Below are positions 50,522-60,800 of a stretch of 64,000 bases of DNA, in pieces. The translations under genes and the position numbers were made by a program. Source of the DNA: Kibdelosporangium banguiense (lineage in GTDB: Bacteria; Actinomycetota; Actinomycetes; Mycobacteriales; Pseudonocardiaceae); NCBI RefSeq assembly GCF_017876405.1, contig NZ_JAGINW010000001.1, positions 2,617,203-2,681,202 of the forward strand. Direction: 5' to 3'. Every line of letters starts with the position of its first letter. The stretch's first letter is position 1. The notes below the pieces were generated by a model. That model was given only the letters and a program-made list of their open reading frames with translations, did no database searches and had not been told where the DNA came from.

Positions 50522-52781
50522 GCAACGCGCGCACGTCGTCGGCGCGCGGGTCGTCCAGGTCGGTGAAGATCGCCAGCGCGTGCCGCCACGCCTCCCGCGC
50601 TGCCTCGGGCTCACCTGTGTCCAGGAGTACCCGGCCGCGGCTGTGCAGGGTCTCCGCCTCACCCCACCGGTCGCCGATCTCACGACGGGTCTCCAGCGCC
50701 TGCTCGAAATTGGCCAGCGCGTCCTGCGGGCGACGCATCCGCGCGTAGGTGTCGCCGAGTTTCACCAGCGTGTAGCCCTCGCCGTGCTTGTCGGCGATGT
50801 TGCGGAACGTCAGCAGTGCCTCGTTGAGCTCGTCGAGCGCCTCGTCGAACCGGCCCAGCTCCCGCAGCGCGTCGCCGAGTGAGGCCCGCGCGATGCCCTG
50901 GCCCTGCCGGTTGGCGATCATGATCGATTCGTTGCCTGCGTAGTCGCGCTCGACTTCCTCCCGGATCCGCAGCGCCTCCCTGAGGGTGTCGACCGCGACG
51001 GAGAACCGGCGCAGATCGCAGTCCACGAACCCGATCGCGGTGATCGTCCACGCCAGACCGACGGTGTCGCCGATCTCCTTGCGGATCTCCAACGCCTCTG
51101 CGAGGTGCTCCTTCGCGTCCTTGAAGCGGCGCAGCTCACGGAAGCCGTGTGCGACGTTGTTGAGCGCCCAGGCCTCGCCGAACCGGTCGCCCATCCGCCG
51201 TGCCCCGGCCAGGCCGAGTTCGTGCGCGCTGATCCACGCACTCCAGCGTTTGCGCAGGAAGACGAAGTTCCAGCTGCCGACCGGGATCTTCCACGCGATC
51301 GCGTCCTCGCCGACCTCCAGTGCGAGCCGGGTGGCCGCGACCAGGTTCGCCGTTTCCTGCTCACACCAGGCCAACGCCTCGTTGTACGAGGTGAAGTCCA
51401 GCAACGGCAACGAGAACTCGGACGGCTCCAGCGGCGGGTCGAAGCGCTGCGGGGAGAGCGTGTGGTTGGCTGCATAGGCCGTGTGCAGGTACCAGTGCAG
51501 AACCCGCCGCACCGCAAGGTTCCGCTCGCTCTGCGGCTCCTCCTCGGCGGCACGCTCGGCCGCGTAGACGCGCAGCAGGTCGTGGCAGCGGTATCGGTTG
51601 CCTCCCAGTCCCTGCACCAGATGCACGCCGACAAGCCGGTCAAGCAACCGTTTGGCGTGAGCGACCGGCACACCGGCGAGCGCGGCCGCGGCGTGTGCGC
51701 TCAGATGCGGTCCACGGTGCAGGCCGATCAGCCGGAACATCCGGGCGGACTCACCGGACAGATCCCGGTAGGACCACGAGAACACCGTCCGTACGGCCAC
51801 CGAGTCGTCGTCAGTGGACAGCACGTCCAGCCGTTCTTCTTCGGCGCCAAGCTCATCGGCCAGTTCATCGACCGAGTGGTGGGGATGCGTGGCAACCCGT
51901 TCGGCCGCGATCCGCAGCGCCAGCGGCAAATGTCCACATCGGCGCGCCAGCCCGGCGGTCGCTTCCGGCTCGTCGTCCGCGCGATCGCTGCCGATCACTG
52001 TGCGCAGCAACGCAATGGATTCGTGCTCGCTGAGCGGGCCGAGCGTGATTCGCTGGTCCTGCCGCATCGGCAACCCGGACAAGCGCATGCGGCTGGTCAC
52101 GATCACGCCGCAACCGGCGGACCCCGGCAGCAGGTGCTCGACTTGACGAGAGTCGCGTGCGTTGTCGAGGACAAGCAGGATGCGGCTGCCGTCGAGCAAC
52201 GAGCGGTACAGCGCGGCGCGTTGGCTGGTGGAAGACGGAATCGCGCTTGCGCTCGTACCCAGCGCGACCAGGAATTCCTCGAGCACGACGTCCGGCCGCG
52301 ACGGCTGCCCGTCGGGGGAGTAACCGTGCAGGTCGACGTACAACTGGCCGTCCGGGAACCGGTCTTTGACCTGGTGTGCGAGGCGCAACGCCAGCGCGGT
52401 CTTGCCGACGCCGGGCGGGCCGTCCACGGCCACGGTCCACGGCGCGCCATGGCTGTCCCCGGCCAGCGCGATGTCCAATTGGCTCAGTTGTGTCTCGCGG
52501 CCGACGAACGTGGCCGCGGCGGCCGGGAGCTGGGCGAGCCGGGGCAGTCCCTCGGACGTGGCCAGGGCGACCAGCTGTCCGCCGGCCTCCAGCACCTGAT
52601 CGCACCGCCGGGCCAGCTCCGAGGTCGGCGGTTTGTCGCCTACCTCGACTTTGCCGATGTACCCGCGGGTGTAATTGACCAGTTCGGCGAGTTTCTGCAA
52701 GGACAGTCCGCGCCGGGTGCGCAGCCGGCGCAGTTCCCGTCCGAACGGCGAGCTGTCGTCCCCCAGCTTCACCTGCGGCAT
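50493..52781 (-). CDS. HTH-STAND-TPR regulator (XRE, NB-ARC, tetratricopeptides)
   Basis: The 762-residue protein has an N-terminal XRE helix-turn-helix (FGRELRRLRTRRGLSLQKLAELVNYTRGYIGKVEVGDKPPTS) and a STAND/NB-ARC ATPase with FVGRE and Walker A GPPGVGKT (121-128), then Walker B ILLVLDNA and a winged-helix part. A C-terminal set of about six TPR units follows (RFKDAKEHLAEALEIRKEIGD and similar). This is the AfsR-like class without an OmpR domain. Such proteins act as ligand-triggered switches in secondary metabolism or defence. ATG 52781 is favoured over TTG 52796. Trigger and targets unknown. Confidence 0.9.
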   Translation of the reverse strand: MPQVKLGDDSSPFGRELRRLRTRRGLSLQKLAELVNYTRGYIGKVEVGDKPPTSELARRCDQVLEAGGQLVALATSEGLPRLAQLPAAAATFVGRETQLSQLDIALAGDSHGAPWTVAVDGPPGVGKTALALRLAHQVKDRFPDGQLYVDLHGYSPDGQPSRPDVVLEEFLVALGTSASAIPSSTSQRAALYRSLLDGSRILLVLDNARDSRQVEHLLPGSAGCGVIVTSRMRLSGLPMRQDQRITLGPLSEHESIALLRTVIGSDRADDEPEATAGLARRCGHLPLALRIAAERVATHPHHSVDELADELGAEEERLDVLSTDDDSVAVRTVFSWSYRDLSGESARMFRLIGLHRGPHLSAHAAAALAGVPVAHAKRLLDRLVGVHLVQGLGGNRYRCHDLLRVYAAERAAEEEPQSERNLAVRRVLHWYLHTAYAANHTLSPQRFDPPLEPSEFSLPLLDFTSYNEALAWCEQETANLVAATRLALEVGEDAIAWKIPVGSWNFVFLRKRWSAWISAHELGLAGARRMGDRFGEAWALNNVAHGFRELRRFKDAKEHLAEALEIRKEIGDTVGLAWTITAIGFVDCDLRRFSVAVDTLREALRIREEVERDYAGNESIMIANRQGQGIARASLGDALRELGRFDEALDELNEALLTFRNIADKHGEGYTLVKLGDTYARMRRPQDALANFEQALETRREIGDRWGEAETLHSRGRVLLDTGEPEAAREAWRHALAIFTDLDDPRADDVRALLTSTPRTAG

Positions 52782-52879
52782 GGTCCCGTAACCCAATCCG
52801 TTGACTCCCCTTGGCAGGATTTCAGGGTTTGGGTTATAGCGACAACCTGGGTGATCAGCGTCCCTCGATTGGAGTAGTC

Positions 52880-53350
52880 CTATCCACGCGGTGTTTCGGC
52901 GGTCACCAAACTCGCCCAGGCCGGGCCCGCTTCGGCCCAGTGCAGCTCGGTGGACAGCACCGCGATGGTCGAGGTCTTGAACGTGGCCTGCCTGCCGGAC
53001 AGCAGCTCGACCAGGTCCTCAAGTTCCGGGTTGTGCCCGACGAGCAGCGCGGACTCGGTGTTCTCCGGCAGCTCGCGGACGACATCGAGCACGGGTCCGT
53101 AGTAGATCTTGGCGTGGTGCCGGACCTCGGGTGGACTGGACAACTCGGCAACGACGAGCTCGCAGGTCTGGCGTGCCCGCAACGCGGTCGAGCACGTCAC
53201 CAGCTCAAGGCCGGGCAGGTTCTTCTCGATCCAGCGACCGGCCGCCGGGGCGTCCCGGCGGCCACGTTCCCCCAACGGGCGATCGAGGTCGGGCACGCCG
53301 TCCGGCCAGGCCGATTTGGCGTGCCGCATAACCGCGAGAGTCCTTGTCAC
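52880..53350 (-). CDS. SixA-type histidine phosphatase
   Basis: The 156-residue phosphatase has the catalytic RHA motif MRHAKSAW with His10, an Arg in DRPLGERG, and the second His in VGHNPE. SixA proteins remove phosphate from phosphohistidine on HPt-like proteins, though many actinobacterial members are uncharacterised. GTG start; four-base overlap with the stop of the secreted nuclease gene gives a two-gene unit. Confidence 0.9.
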   Translation of the reverse strand: MTRTLAVMRHAKSAWPDGVPDLDRPLGERGRRDAPAAGRWIEKNLPGLELVTCSTALRARQTCELVVAELSSPPEVRHHAKIYYGPVLDVVRELPENTESALLVGHNPELEDLVELLSGRQATFKTSTIAVLSTELHWAEAGPAWASLVTAETPRG

Positions 53351-54564
53351 CAGCCCAAAACTAGCAGGCTGAGACCCACAAGGTGATGGTCGGAGGTGTC
53401 GTTGAGCCGGGCCAGCGGCGAGCCTGCGACCGGCCAGAACACCTCGGAATGCAGCGGGATCAGACCGTAGGACGGCAGCACGTAGTCGACACGCAGGTTG
53501 CCCGGCGCGTTGTCGTTGAAGTCGCCCGTGTCGTAGCGCGGGTTGCCCTTCTGCGTGAGGTTCGCGCCGCCCTGCGTCTGCGCGGCCTCGACCGCGCCCT
53601 TGCTGCTCGGCTTGAGGTCGATCACGCGGTGCGAGTTCAGCAGCTGCTGGATCGCGCCCGGCACGCTGTCGCCGTCGATCGGGTCGGAGTTGTTGTCGCC
53701 CGCGATCACGAACTTGGCGCCACGCTCAAGGCCACCGCGCTTGCCCTTGTCGTCGTACAGGTAGCCGGCCTTGCCGGTGATGTAGTCGGCCCAGAGCCGG
53801 ATCTCGTCGTTGTTGCGGGTGCCGTTGCGGTCCTCGGCACCGTCGAACGCGGGCGGCGTCGGGTGCGAGACAAGGAAGTGCACGGTCTGCCGGTTGATCT
53901 TCAGCGGCAGGTCCCAGTGCGACTTCGACGACAGCCGGAAAACGTCCAGCACCTGCGGGCTGTACCAGTCGCCCTTGGCCGGGGTGGCCGGGTCGTCCGG
54001 CAGCAGCGCGCCTGGCATGTCCTTCCACTTGAAGTTCTGGAAGGTGCGCACGTCCTTGCGGTCGATCGGGAACTTCGACAGCACGAGCATGCCGTACTGA
54101 CCTGGGAAGAAGCCGAAACCGTACGCGTCGTCCGGGTCGGTGGTGCTGCCGTTGCGGTTGAAGTCCAGGCCGCTGGGCACGCCGGTGTTCACCGGCGCGG
54201 TGAAGGCGTACGGGTAGTCGATCGGCTTGGCGCCGTTCTGCCCGTGCTTGAGGTAGTTCGTCCGGAACAGGTCCGCGGCCTTGTTGTCCGGCACGTAGTC
54301 GAACTCGTTGATCAGCAGCACGTCCGGCCGGTCGCGCTGGATGACCTCGGCGACCTTGCGGGCCTGGGCGTTGTCCGGAGTGGACAAGTCGGACACCAGC
54401 TGACCGGCCGCGGACCGGTTGAGCGACGCGTTGAACGTCGAGAACCGGACCTGGGCAGGTCCACCTTTCGCCCCACTTGTTGCCTCAGCGGGCTGGGCGA
54501 CGACAACACCTAACAGCGCACACGCAAGCAGTACCCGGATTCGCACAGCGAAGGACTCTGCCAT
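53347..54564 (-). CDS. Secreted endonuclease/exonuclease/phosphatase-family protein
   Basis: The 405-residue exported protein has a signal peptide (VLLACALLGVVVAQPAEA) and EEP-fold motifs: Asn in FSTFNASLN, Glu in LLINEFD, His in VSHPTPP, AGDNNSDP, RVDYVLPS and the final SDHHLV. It resembles extracellular nuclease or phosphatase members of the family; phosphate scavenging is possible but no PHO box is seen. Upstream of SixA in one operon. Confidence 0.9.
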   Translation of the reverse strand: MAESFAVRIRVLLACALLGVVVAQPAEATSGAKGGPAQVRFSTFNASLNRSAAGQLVSDLSTPDNAQARKVAEVIQRDRPDVLLINEFDYVPDNKAADLFRTNYLKHGQNGAKPIDYPYAFTAPVNTGVPSGLDFNRNGSTTDPDDAYGFGFFPGQYGMLVLSKFPIDRKDVRTFQNFKWKDMPGALLPDDPATPAKGDWYSPQVLDVFRLSSKSHWDLPLKINRQTVHFLVSHPTPPAFDGAEDRNGTRNNDEIRLWADYITGKAGYLYDDKGKRGGLERGAKFVIAGDNNSDPIDGDSVPGAIQQLLNSHRVIDLKPSSKGAVEAAQTQGGANLTQKGNPRYDTGDFNDNAPGNLRVDYVLPSYGLIPLHSEVFWPVAGSPLARLNDTSDHHLVGLSLLVLGW

Positions 54565-54698
54565 GCGATGGCGGCATCCGCACGAACCTCGAGATGAACA
54601 CTCATGAACAGCTAGTTCAGTCTTTCGAGGGATAAACGTCCGTTCGGACGGTTCTCAATTCGACTGTTTGTTTGTATCTTGGGCCGCCGATGAACCCA

Positions 54699-54714
54699 TT
54701 TGGGTTAACCCAAA
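54699..54714. promoter_or_regulatory. Perfect palindrome abutting a ribosome site
   Basis: TTTGGGTTAACCCAAA is a perfect 16-bp dyad whose last bases overlap the AAAGGAG ribosome site of the metalloprotease. AACCC precedes it, giving a third half-site (ACCCATTTGGGT). A bound repressor or an RNA hairpin there would block translation or transcription. Confidence 0.6.
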
Positions 54715-54727
54715 GGAGTTGTCTCGG

Positions 54728-56089
54728 TTGTCCCACCCTGCACGAGTCGTCACGGTGACGGCTGTCCTCTCGGCCGCCGCACTGCTGGTGCTCATCCCAG
54801 CTCCCGCCCAGTCCGCCCCTGAGGTGCTCTTCGAGCAGCCCCGGTCGCTGGCCGACGTGTCGCCGATCGCCCTGGCCGCGCTGAACAACCTGTCGATCAC
54901 CAAGGTCCGCCAGCTGGCTCGCGGCGACCACTTCCAGGCCGACCAGTACGGAAGAATCAGATCGGTCGAGAAGGACAACGCGCCCAAAGCGGGGGTCGCG
55001 GTGTCGGCCGACATCGCCGTCCCGCCCGGCGTGGACGTGTTCGCCCTGCACAGCAGGCCCGGCTCGAACCGGACGATCTACCTCGACTTCAACGGCCACA
55101 GCGTTGAGGGCACGGCCTGGAACGGCGGTGCCCGCATCGACGCGCCACCTTTCGACGCCGACAACGACCCGGCCACGTTCAGCGCCGCCGAGCGCGAGAC
55201 GATCTACGAGGCGTTCCTGGCCGTTTCCGAGGACTACCGCTCGTTCGACGTGGACGTGACCACGCAGGAGCCCGCGGCCGACCGGATCACCCGCTCCAGC
55301 ACGGCTGACCAGGTCTACGGCACCCGCGCGGTGATCACGCCCAAGGACGTGACCAACTGCGGCTGCGGTGGGCAGGCCTACATCGGCACGTTCGACGAGG
55401 CGAACCGGCACGCGAACTACCAGCCGGCCTGGGCGTACGCCAGCGGCAGCTACGACGGCAAGTCGATCGCGGAGATCGTCTCCCACGAGACCGGCCACAA
55501 CCTGGGCCTCGGCCACGACGGCCAGACCAACGGCACCGAGTACTACGGCGGCCACACCAACTGGGCCCCGATCATGGGCGTCGGCTACAGCCAGCCGGTC
55601 ACCCAGTGGAGCAAGGGCGAGTACGGCAGCGCGAACAACAAAGAGGACGATCTGGCCGTCATTCCAGCCAACGGCGCCCCCACGTTGGCCGATGACTTCC
55701 CCAACGACCCCGCGTCGGCCTCGGCACTGACCGACAACACCGCCGTGACCGGCATCATCGCCACCGACGCCGATGTGGACGTGTTCGCCATCCAGCACGC
55801 GGGCGGCACGCTGACCGCGACCGCGGTGCCGGCGATTTACGCCCCTGACCTGGACATCAAGCTCACGATCCGGGATGCCGCGGGCACAGTCGTGGCCACG
55901 GTCGATCCAGCGGTGCGCCGCGTTTCGGCGAACGAGGCGACAGGACTGGACGCGCGTTTCTCGCAGAGCCTCGCGGCCGGTCGGTACACCTTCCAGATCG
56001 AGGGCACCGGCGCCGGAGACCCGGCCACCAACGGCTACACCGGGTACGCGAGCCTCGGCCAGTACACGCTGACCGTGGACGCTGGTTAG
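54728..56089 (+). CDS. Secreted metzincin-type zinc metalloprotease
   Basis: The 453-residue exported protein has a signal peptide (VVTVTAVLSAAALLVLIPAPAQSA). The catalytic zinc motif HETGHNLGLGHDG has zinc ligands His253, His257 and His263, and the later IMGVGY acts as the Met-turn. A C-terminal beta-sandwich of PPC type runs from about 340 (TDADVDVFAIQHAGGTLTATA). I set the start at TTG 54728, nine bases after AAAGGAG. Its stop overlaps the methyltransferase stop (convergent). Substrates unknown. Confidence 0.87.
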   Translation: MSHPARVVTVTAVLSAAALLVLIPAPAQSAPEVLFEQPRSLADVSPIALAALNNLSITKVRQLARGDHFQADQYGRIRSVEKDNAPKAGVAVSADIAVPPGVDVFALHSRPGSNRTIYLDFNGHSVEGTAWNGGARIDAPPFDADNDPATFSAAERETIYEAFLAVSEDYRSFDVDVTTQEPAADRITRSSTADQVYGTRAVITPKDVTNCGCGGQAYIGTFDEANRHANYQPAWAYASGSYDGKSIAEIVSHETGHNLGLGHDGQTNGTEYYGGHTNWAPIMGVGYSQPVTQWSKGEYGSANNKEDDLAVIPANGAPTLADDFPNDPASASALTDNTAVTGIIATDADVDVFAIQHAGGTLTATAVPAIYAPDLDIKLTIRDAAGTVVATVDPAVRRVSANEATGLDARFSQSLAAGRYTFQIEGTGAGDPATNGYTGYASLGQYTLTVDAG

Positions 56090-56724
56090 GACAGAGCGAA
56101 CACTTTTGTCAGGCCGAACGGCGATCCCGCCGTTCGGCGCCTGGCGTGGACGAGTTCGCGGACCAGTTCGGCCCGGCCGGTGCCGAGGATGGTCCGCTCC
56201 TCGACCGGGTTGTAGTAGATGATCTTGATCTGCCGGGGGTTGCGGTCGATCGTGGCGACCAGCCGGTCGATCACCGTCTCGAACACCGGACCCTGGAACG
56301 GGTTGTTGAAGAAGACGACGCTGATGTCGTCGGGCATCTCGTAGGCGAGCACGTCTGTCTGCAGCAGCTCGATGTCCCGGCACCGCAGCCGCTGGCGGGT
56401 GCGCCGGACGTTGTCCTGGGCGATCTCGTGCAGCTGCCCGGACAGTTCCACGCCGACGACACGGCCGAAGTCGAACCGGGCCGCCTCCAGCACCATGCGT
56501 CCCATGCCCGAACCGAAGTCGACGAACACGTCCTTGGGCGTGATCTCCTTGCGTGACAGCGTCCGCCGCAGGGTCCGCCAGCTCGCGGCCACGTAGTAGC
56601 CGCGCCCGGCGCCGGCGATACCCAGCTCGTCGAGCTCGATCAGCTCGGCGGTCCGCACGTTGTAGCGACGCTCGTACGCGAGTTTGCCAATGGTCCTGCG
56701 AAGGCGTTCGTAGGAAGTCTTCAT
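56086..56724 (-). CDS. Class I SAM-dependent methyltransferase
   Basis: The 212-residue protein has motif I FVDFGSGMGRMVLEA (68-81), an acidic motif II VVGVELSG and the catalytic-type motif VVFFNNPFQGPVFE. The NNPF sequence recalls NPPF-type N-methyltransferases or DOT1-like proteins. Substrate cannot be assigned. ATG 56724 is the natural start; the longer frame to 57102 is a shadow of the divergent gene. Confidence 0.86.
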   Translation of the reverse strand: MKTSYERLRRTIGKLAYERRYNVRTAELIELDELGIAGAGRGYYVAASWRTLRRTLSRKEITPKDVFVDFGSGMGRMVLEAARFDFGRVVGVELSGQLHEIAQDNVRRTRQRLRCRDIELLQTDVLAYEMPDDISVVFFNNPFQGPVFETVIDRLVATIDRNPRQIKIIYYNPVEERTILGTGRAELVRELVHARRRTAGSPFGLTKVFALS

Positions 56725-56896
56725 GGCTCGCTTTCGCCTCGGGGGTACACCCGATAAGTCCGTTTTGGACCGGCTCTGCGTTACCGCACGCGCCGCGTGC
56801 CCCCTTCTGGCCGCGAGCCAGATCGGTGACGACGGGAACAATCTGGCAGGCTTGTGACTTTCTCGGAGAAGAAAATCCGGACTGGGAGGACTGGGT

Positions 56897-57316
56897 ATGA
56901 CCACCCCGAACGACTTCAACGCCAAGATCATCGAAGAGTTCCGTGCCAACGAGGGCAAGGTCGGCGGCATGTTCGAGGGCGCCAACATGGTGCTGATCAC
57001 GACCACGGGTGCCAAGAGCGGCAACCAGCGCACCAACCCGCTGGTGTACTTGCCGGACGGCGACCGCATCGTGATCATCGCGTCCAACGGCGGCGCTGAC
57101 ACCCACCCGGCGTGGTTCTACAACGTCAAGGCCAACCCGGACATCACCGTCGAGGTCGGCACCGACAAGTACGAAGCCGTCACCAAGCCGATCGAAGGCG
57201 GCACCGAGCGCGACGAGCTGTACGCGCGCATGGTCGCCGTCATGCCGGGTTTCGGCGACTACGAGAAGAACACCAACCGGGTCATCCCCGTCGTCGCCGT
57301 CGAGCGCAAGGCCTAA
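56897..57316 (+). CDS. F420-type nitroreductase family protein (Ddn-like)
   Basis: The 139-residue protein matches the DDN/FDOR-A family of deazaflavin-dependent reductases: GANMVLITTTGAKSGNQRTNPLVYLPDGDRIVIIASNGGADTHPAWFYNVKANPDITVEVG. Such enzymes use F420H2 to reduce quinones or nitro compounds at the membrane. ATG 56897 follows GGGAGG. Its stop overlaps the VOC gene stop by four bases. Confidence 0.92.
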   Translation: MTTPNDFNAKIIEEFRANEGKVGGMFEGANMVLITTTGAKSGNQRTNPLVYLPDGDRIVIIASNGGADTHPAWFYNVKANPDITVEVGTDKYEAVTKPIEGGTERDELYARMVAVMPGFGDYEKNTNRVIPVVAVERKA

Positions 57317-57762
57317 CCGCGGGAACTGATCTGCTGCACGGCCCAGCCGTTGCCGTCGGGGTCCGTGAAGAAGAAAAACCCGACATTGTCGAGCTGGTCG
57401 CCGTCGGTGTACGGCCGGACGCCGTTCTGGCCGTACACCTGGATGCCGGTCACCTCGACACCCCGCCCGACGAGCTCGGCGTGCGCGGCCTTGATGTCCG
57501 GGACGACCAGCTGGACGCCCTGCAGTGATCCGGGCGCCATCGGCGGACGCCCGGTGAACCGAAGCGCCTCGGTCTTCTCGTCCATGATCCCGACGCCGAA
57601 TGCGATCGAGCACCCCGAACCCGGCGGAGTCACCTGCACGACCCGGACATCACCCTGCTGGGAGTCGAAGTCCACGGTGAACCCGAGCTTCCCGCCGTAG
57701 AACTGTTTGGCACGATCGACATCCGTGACCGGCAGGCAGATGACCTCCAGTGTCCAGTTCAC
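57313..57762 (-). CDS. VOC (glyoxalase/bleomycin-resistance fold) protein
   Basis: The 149-residue protein has two beta-alpha-beta3 VOC units: WTLEVICLPVTDVDRAKQFYGGKLGFTVDFD and LQGVQLVVPDIKAAHAELVGRGVEVTG, ending FFTDPDGNGWAVQQI. Substrate unknown. GTG 57762 follows GGAGGTG; upstream in-frame codons to 57903 are not family-like. Confidence 0.9.
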   Translation of the reverse strand: MNWTLEVICLPVTDVDRAKQFYGGKLGFTVDFDSQQGDVRVVQVTPPGSGCSIAFGVGIMDEKTEALRFTGRPPMAPGSLQGVQLVVPDIKAAHAELVGRGVEVTGIQVYGQNGVRPYTDGDQLDNVGFFFFTDPDGNGWAVQQISSRG

Positions 57763-57829
57763 CGGGCACCTCCGCTGAGCTCGTTGTCCGTTGTCGGCAA
57801 GGTACACACCTGTGTGAGGCAACCAGACC

Positions 57830-60800
57830 TCAGCGGCCGGACGCGGCATCGCGGATGTCGTCGCCGATGCCCTTTGACACCTCGGTACCCGCGGCACTGG
57901 CACCGTTCACGGTATGTGCAGCCGGTGAGTTGGCGGTGATGCCGAGGTTGTTCCTGTCCAGCTGAGCCTTGAGTTCTTCAAAGGACCGGGTCGGCTGTCC
58001 CTTCATTTCCATGCATCTCATCAGCACCACACTGCGGCCGCCGTAGCAGCTCTTGTCGACGATCGCCTGTTCCCACATTTCCGCCCGCCAGACCTGCTGG
58101 TCGACCCTCGACAGCTTCACCGGCTTGGACGGAACCTGGCTCGGCGGGCTCGCGGCCGGCTGTGCGGCGTTGTTCTTGGGGGCAGGCGGCGGTGTGGGCG
58201 TGGGCTTCGCCGGTGCTCGCGATCCGCTCTTGCCGTTCCGGCAGTCACCGTCCGGGCAGGACAGCAGACCTGACGGGTCGCTACGCGTTACCGGGCTGTT
58301 GTTGCTGTAGGTGTACCCGTTCAGCTGTTGCGCGTCTCCTAGGTCCAGGACTGGGTCGACCGAGATGAACCGGCCGGTGTCCGGGTCGTACTCCCGGGCA
58401 CCGAGATGCGTGTACCCGGTATTGGCATCCGTTGTGCCGCCTACGAAACCACGCTCGCCGGGGAAGGCGGCCGCAGTGCCACGAGGATCGCCGAACGGCA
58501 GCTGGCGGCGCTGGACGACCTCCTGCGTATCCGACTTGATCGCGATCTGCGAGGTTCCCTGGTGGTCGCCTGCCAGCCAGGTCAGCTGACCGGTGCCCTG
58601 CCGCATGGCGATCGTCTTCCCGCCATGCTGGTAGTAGCGGGTCGCGGTCGGGTTGCCGCCCGCGGTGGCGACCTTGATCTCCTGGCTGCCCAGGTACAGC
58701 GTGGTAGCGGTGGGGTCGCGCCGGATCAGCCGGGTTCCGGAGGCGTCGTAGACGAACGAAGTCGTCTTGTTGCCTTCGGTCACCTTGGTCAGTTTCCCGG
58801 TGGCGTCCCAGGTGAGTGCCTGGGACACTGCTCCGGTCGTCCGGCTGGAAAGGTTCCCCGCCGCGTCGTAGGCATAGTTGGCCGGACCACTCGCGCCCGG
58901 TCCCGCCGTGGTCACCGAACCGAGCGCGTGCGCGTGGCCCGCCACGTTGCCGGTGTAGGTGCGCACGGTGTTCCCGGCCGCTGCGTGCTTTGTCTCGGTC
59001 TTGCGGTTGCCTGCCTTGTCGTAGGTGTAGGAATGCCAGTACGGCGCTGGTCCACGCAGGCCGCCGACGCTGGGCGTTTCCCGGCAGCCCTGCTCCTGCG
59101 ACCAGGTCCCCGCGGCGGGCGTCCACGCCTCGGTGATCCGGCCGAGCTGGTCCATGCCGTAGCACTGAGTATCCACAGTAGACGAACTAAGGTCCGCGAC
59201 CGAGGTGATCGCGCCCGCCGGGTTGTAGGTGTAGCGGACGTCGGACTGCATCGGCGACGCCACCTCGGCGTCCACAATGGACCGCGTTGGCCGCCGGGTG
59301 TTGGTGTCGTAGTACTGCGACAGCCAGGCGCGTTTCGTTCCCGCGCCGAGCTGGATCCGTGCCAGTTCTCCGTATCGCGTGTACTCGGTCTCAGTGACGT
59401 GTTCCGTGGTGACGCCATCGAAGCCGCCGGAACTGGACCTGATCGGCCCGAGGTCGTGGTAGACGTAGTTGACCGTCTCCTCAGGCAGGTCCCCGGCCGC
59501 CGCGTAGGACAGGCTGGACAGGCTGCCGTCAGGGTTGTACCCGGCGTAGCTGTTGTACGTCCCGGCAAGCAGTCCCTCCTCCTCCGGGATCGTCACCGAC
59601 GTGCCGGTCGGCTGGTAGAGGGCGTCATAGGAGAGCACTGCGCTTGAGTACGCCTTGCCATCGGTCCATGCCGTCGAAACCGCCGGCTTTCCCTGGCCTT
59701 TTTCGACCGTGTCGTAGGTCCATTCCGCCAGTTTCGTGCCGCCGATCTGCCCGACGAACTTCCCGGTCTTGCGCCCCAGCGTGTCGTAGTCGTAGGCGAT
59801 CGTGCTGCCTCGCGAATCACGTATCGTGGCGAGCTGCCCCGCCGCGTCGTAGGTCATGACCGACGTCCCGGTCTCGGGATCCTCGCGGGTGGTCTGCTGG
59901 CCGAGCAGGTTGTAACCGTTTCGCCAGAACGCGCCGGACGGATCTGTGACCGTCTCCAGCTTCCCCGCTTTGGTATAGGTGAACACGGTGGCGTCGTAGC
60001 CGCCGTCGGGCGTGGGGCCGTGGTGCTGCCGCAGTTCGGTCGTATGGCCCTTGGCATCCGTGATCGTGGTGGTCGCGATGCCGCCGGCAGGCGGGGTCAC
60101 GCGCACCCGGTCACCGTCGTAAGCCGTTGTGGTCCGCCATTTCTCGTTCGCGCCACCGAAGTAGACCGAAGCGACCGCACGCCCGGCGCCGTCGTGGAGC
60201 TTCCGGGTGTGGCCGGGAACGTCAGCGTCCGACGCCACCCACAGGTCGGTGTCGACGGCTCCGTCCTGGAAGTACGGCTGCGTGGACTTCCATGCCCGGC
60301 CCTGCGTGTCGTATCGGGTGTCGGTGAGCAGGCGGCCTCCGCCCATCGCGGGGGCCTGGACCTGGCGTTCCCGCAACAGCCCGTCGTAGATGACCGCGCT
60401 GGTCGAGGCCGTCCCTCGCGGCCCGATCCTCGTTGTGGAGACCACGGTCGGCGCGTCCGCACGGACCAGGTACTCGTGCTGGGCACTCGGCGAATTCGGG
60501 TAACTCGTCCTCGACCGGTTCGGCAGCCAGGTCTTCGTCTTGCGGCCGAGCGGGTCGTAGGCCTGCTCTGTCTTGCGTTTGTTGGGGTCGTTCACCAGGG
60601 TCGGCAGGCCCCAGGCCGGTTCCACGGTGGTCGTGGTGACCAGCCCGGCCGCAACGGCCGCGGTCGCCGGGGTCGTGCTCACGGTCTGGGTGACCGGGCC
60701 GCCTGTCTCCGGGACGAACGCCGTCTTCGTCGTCCGGCCCAGCGCATCGGTGGTGGCCGTGGCCCGCCCGTGGATGTCGTACTCGGACGTGGCCGCGGTG

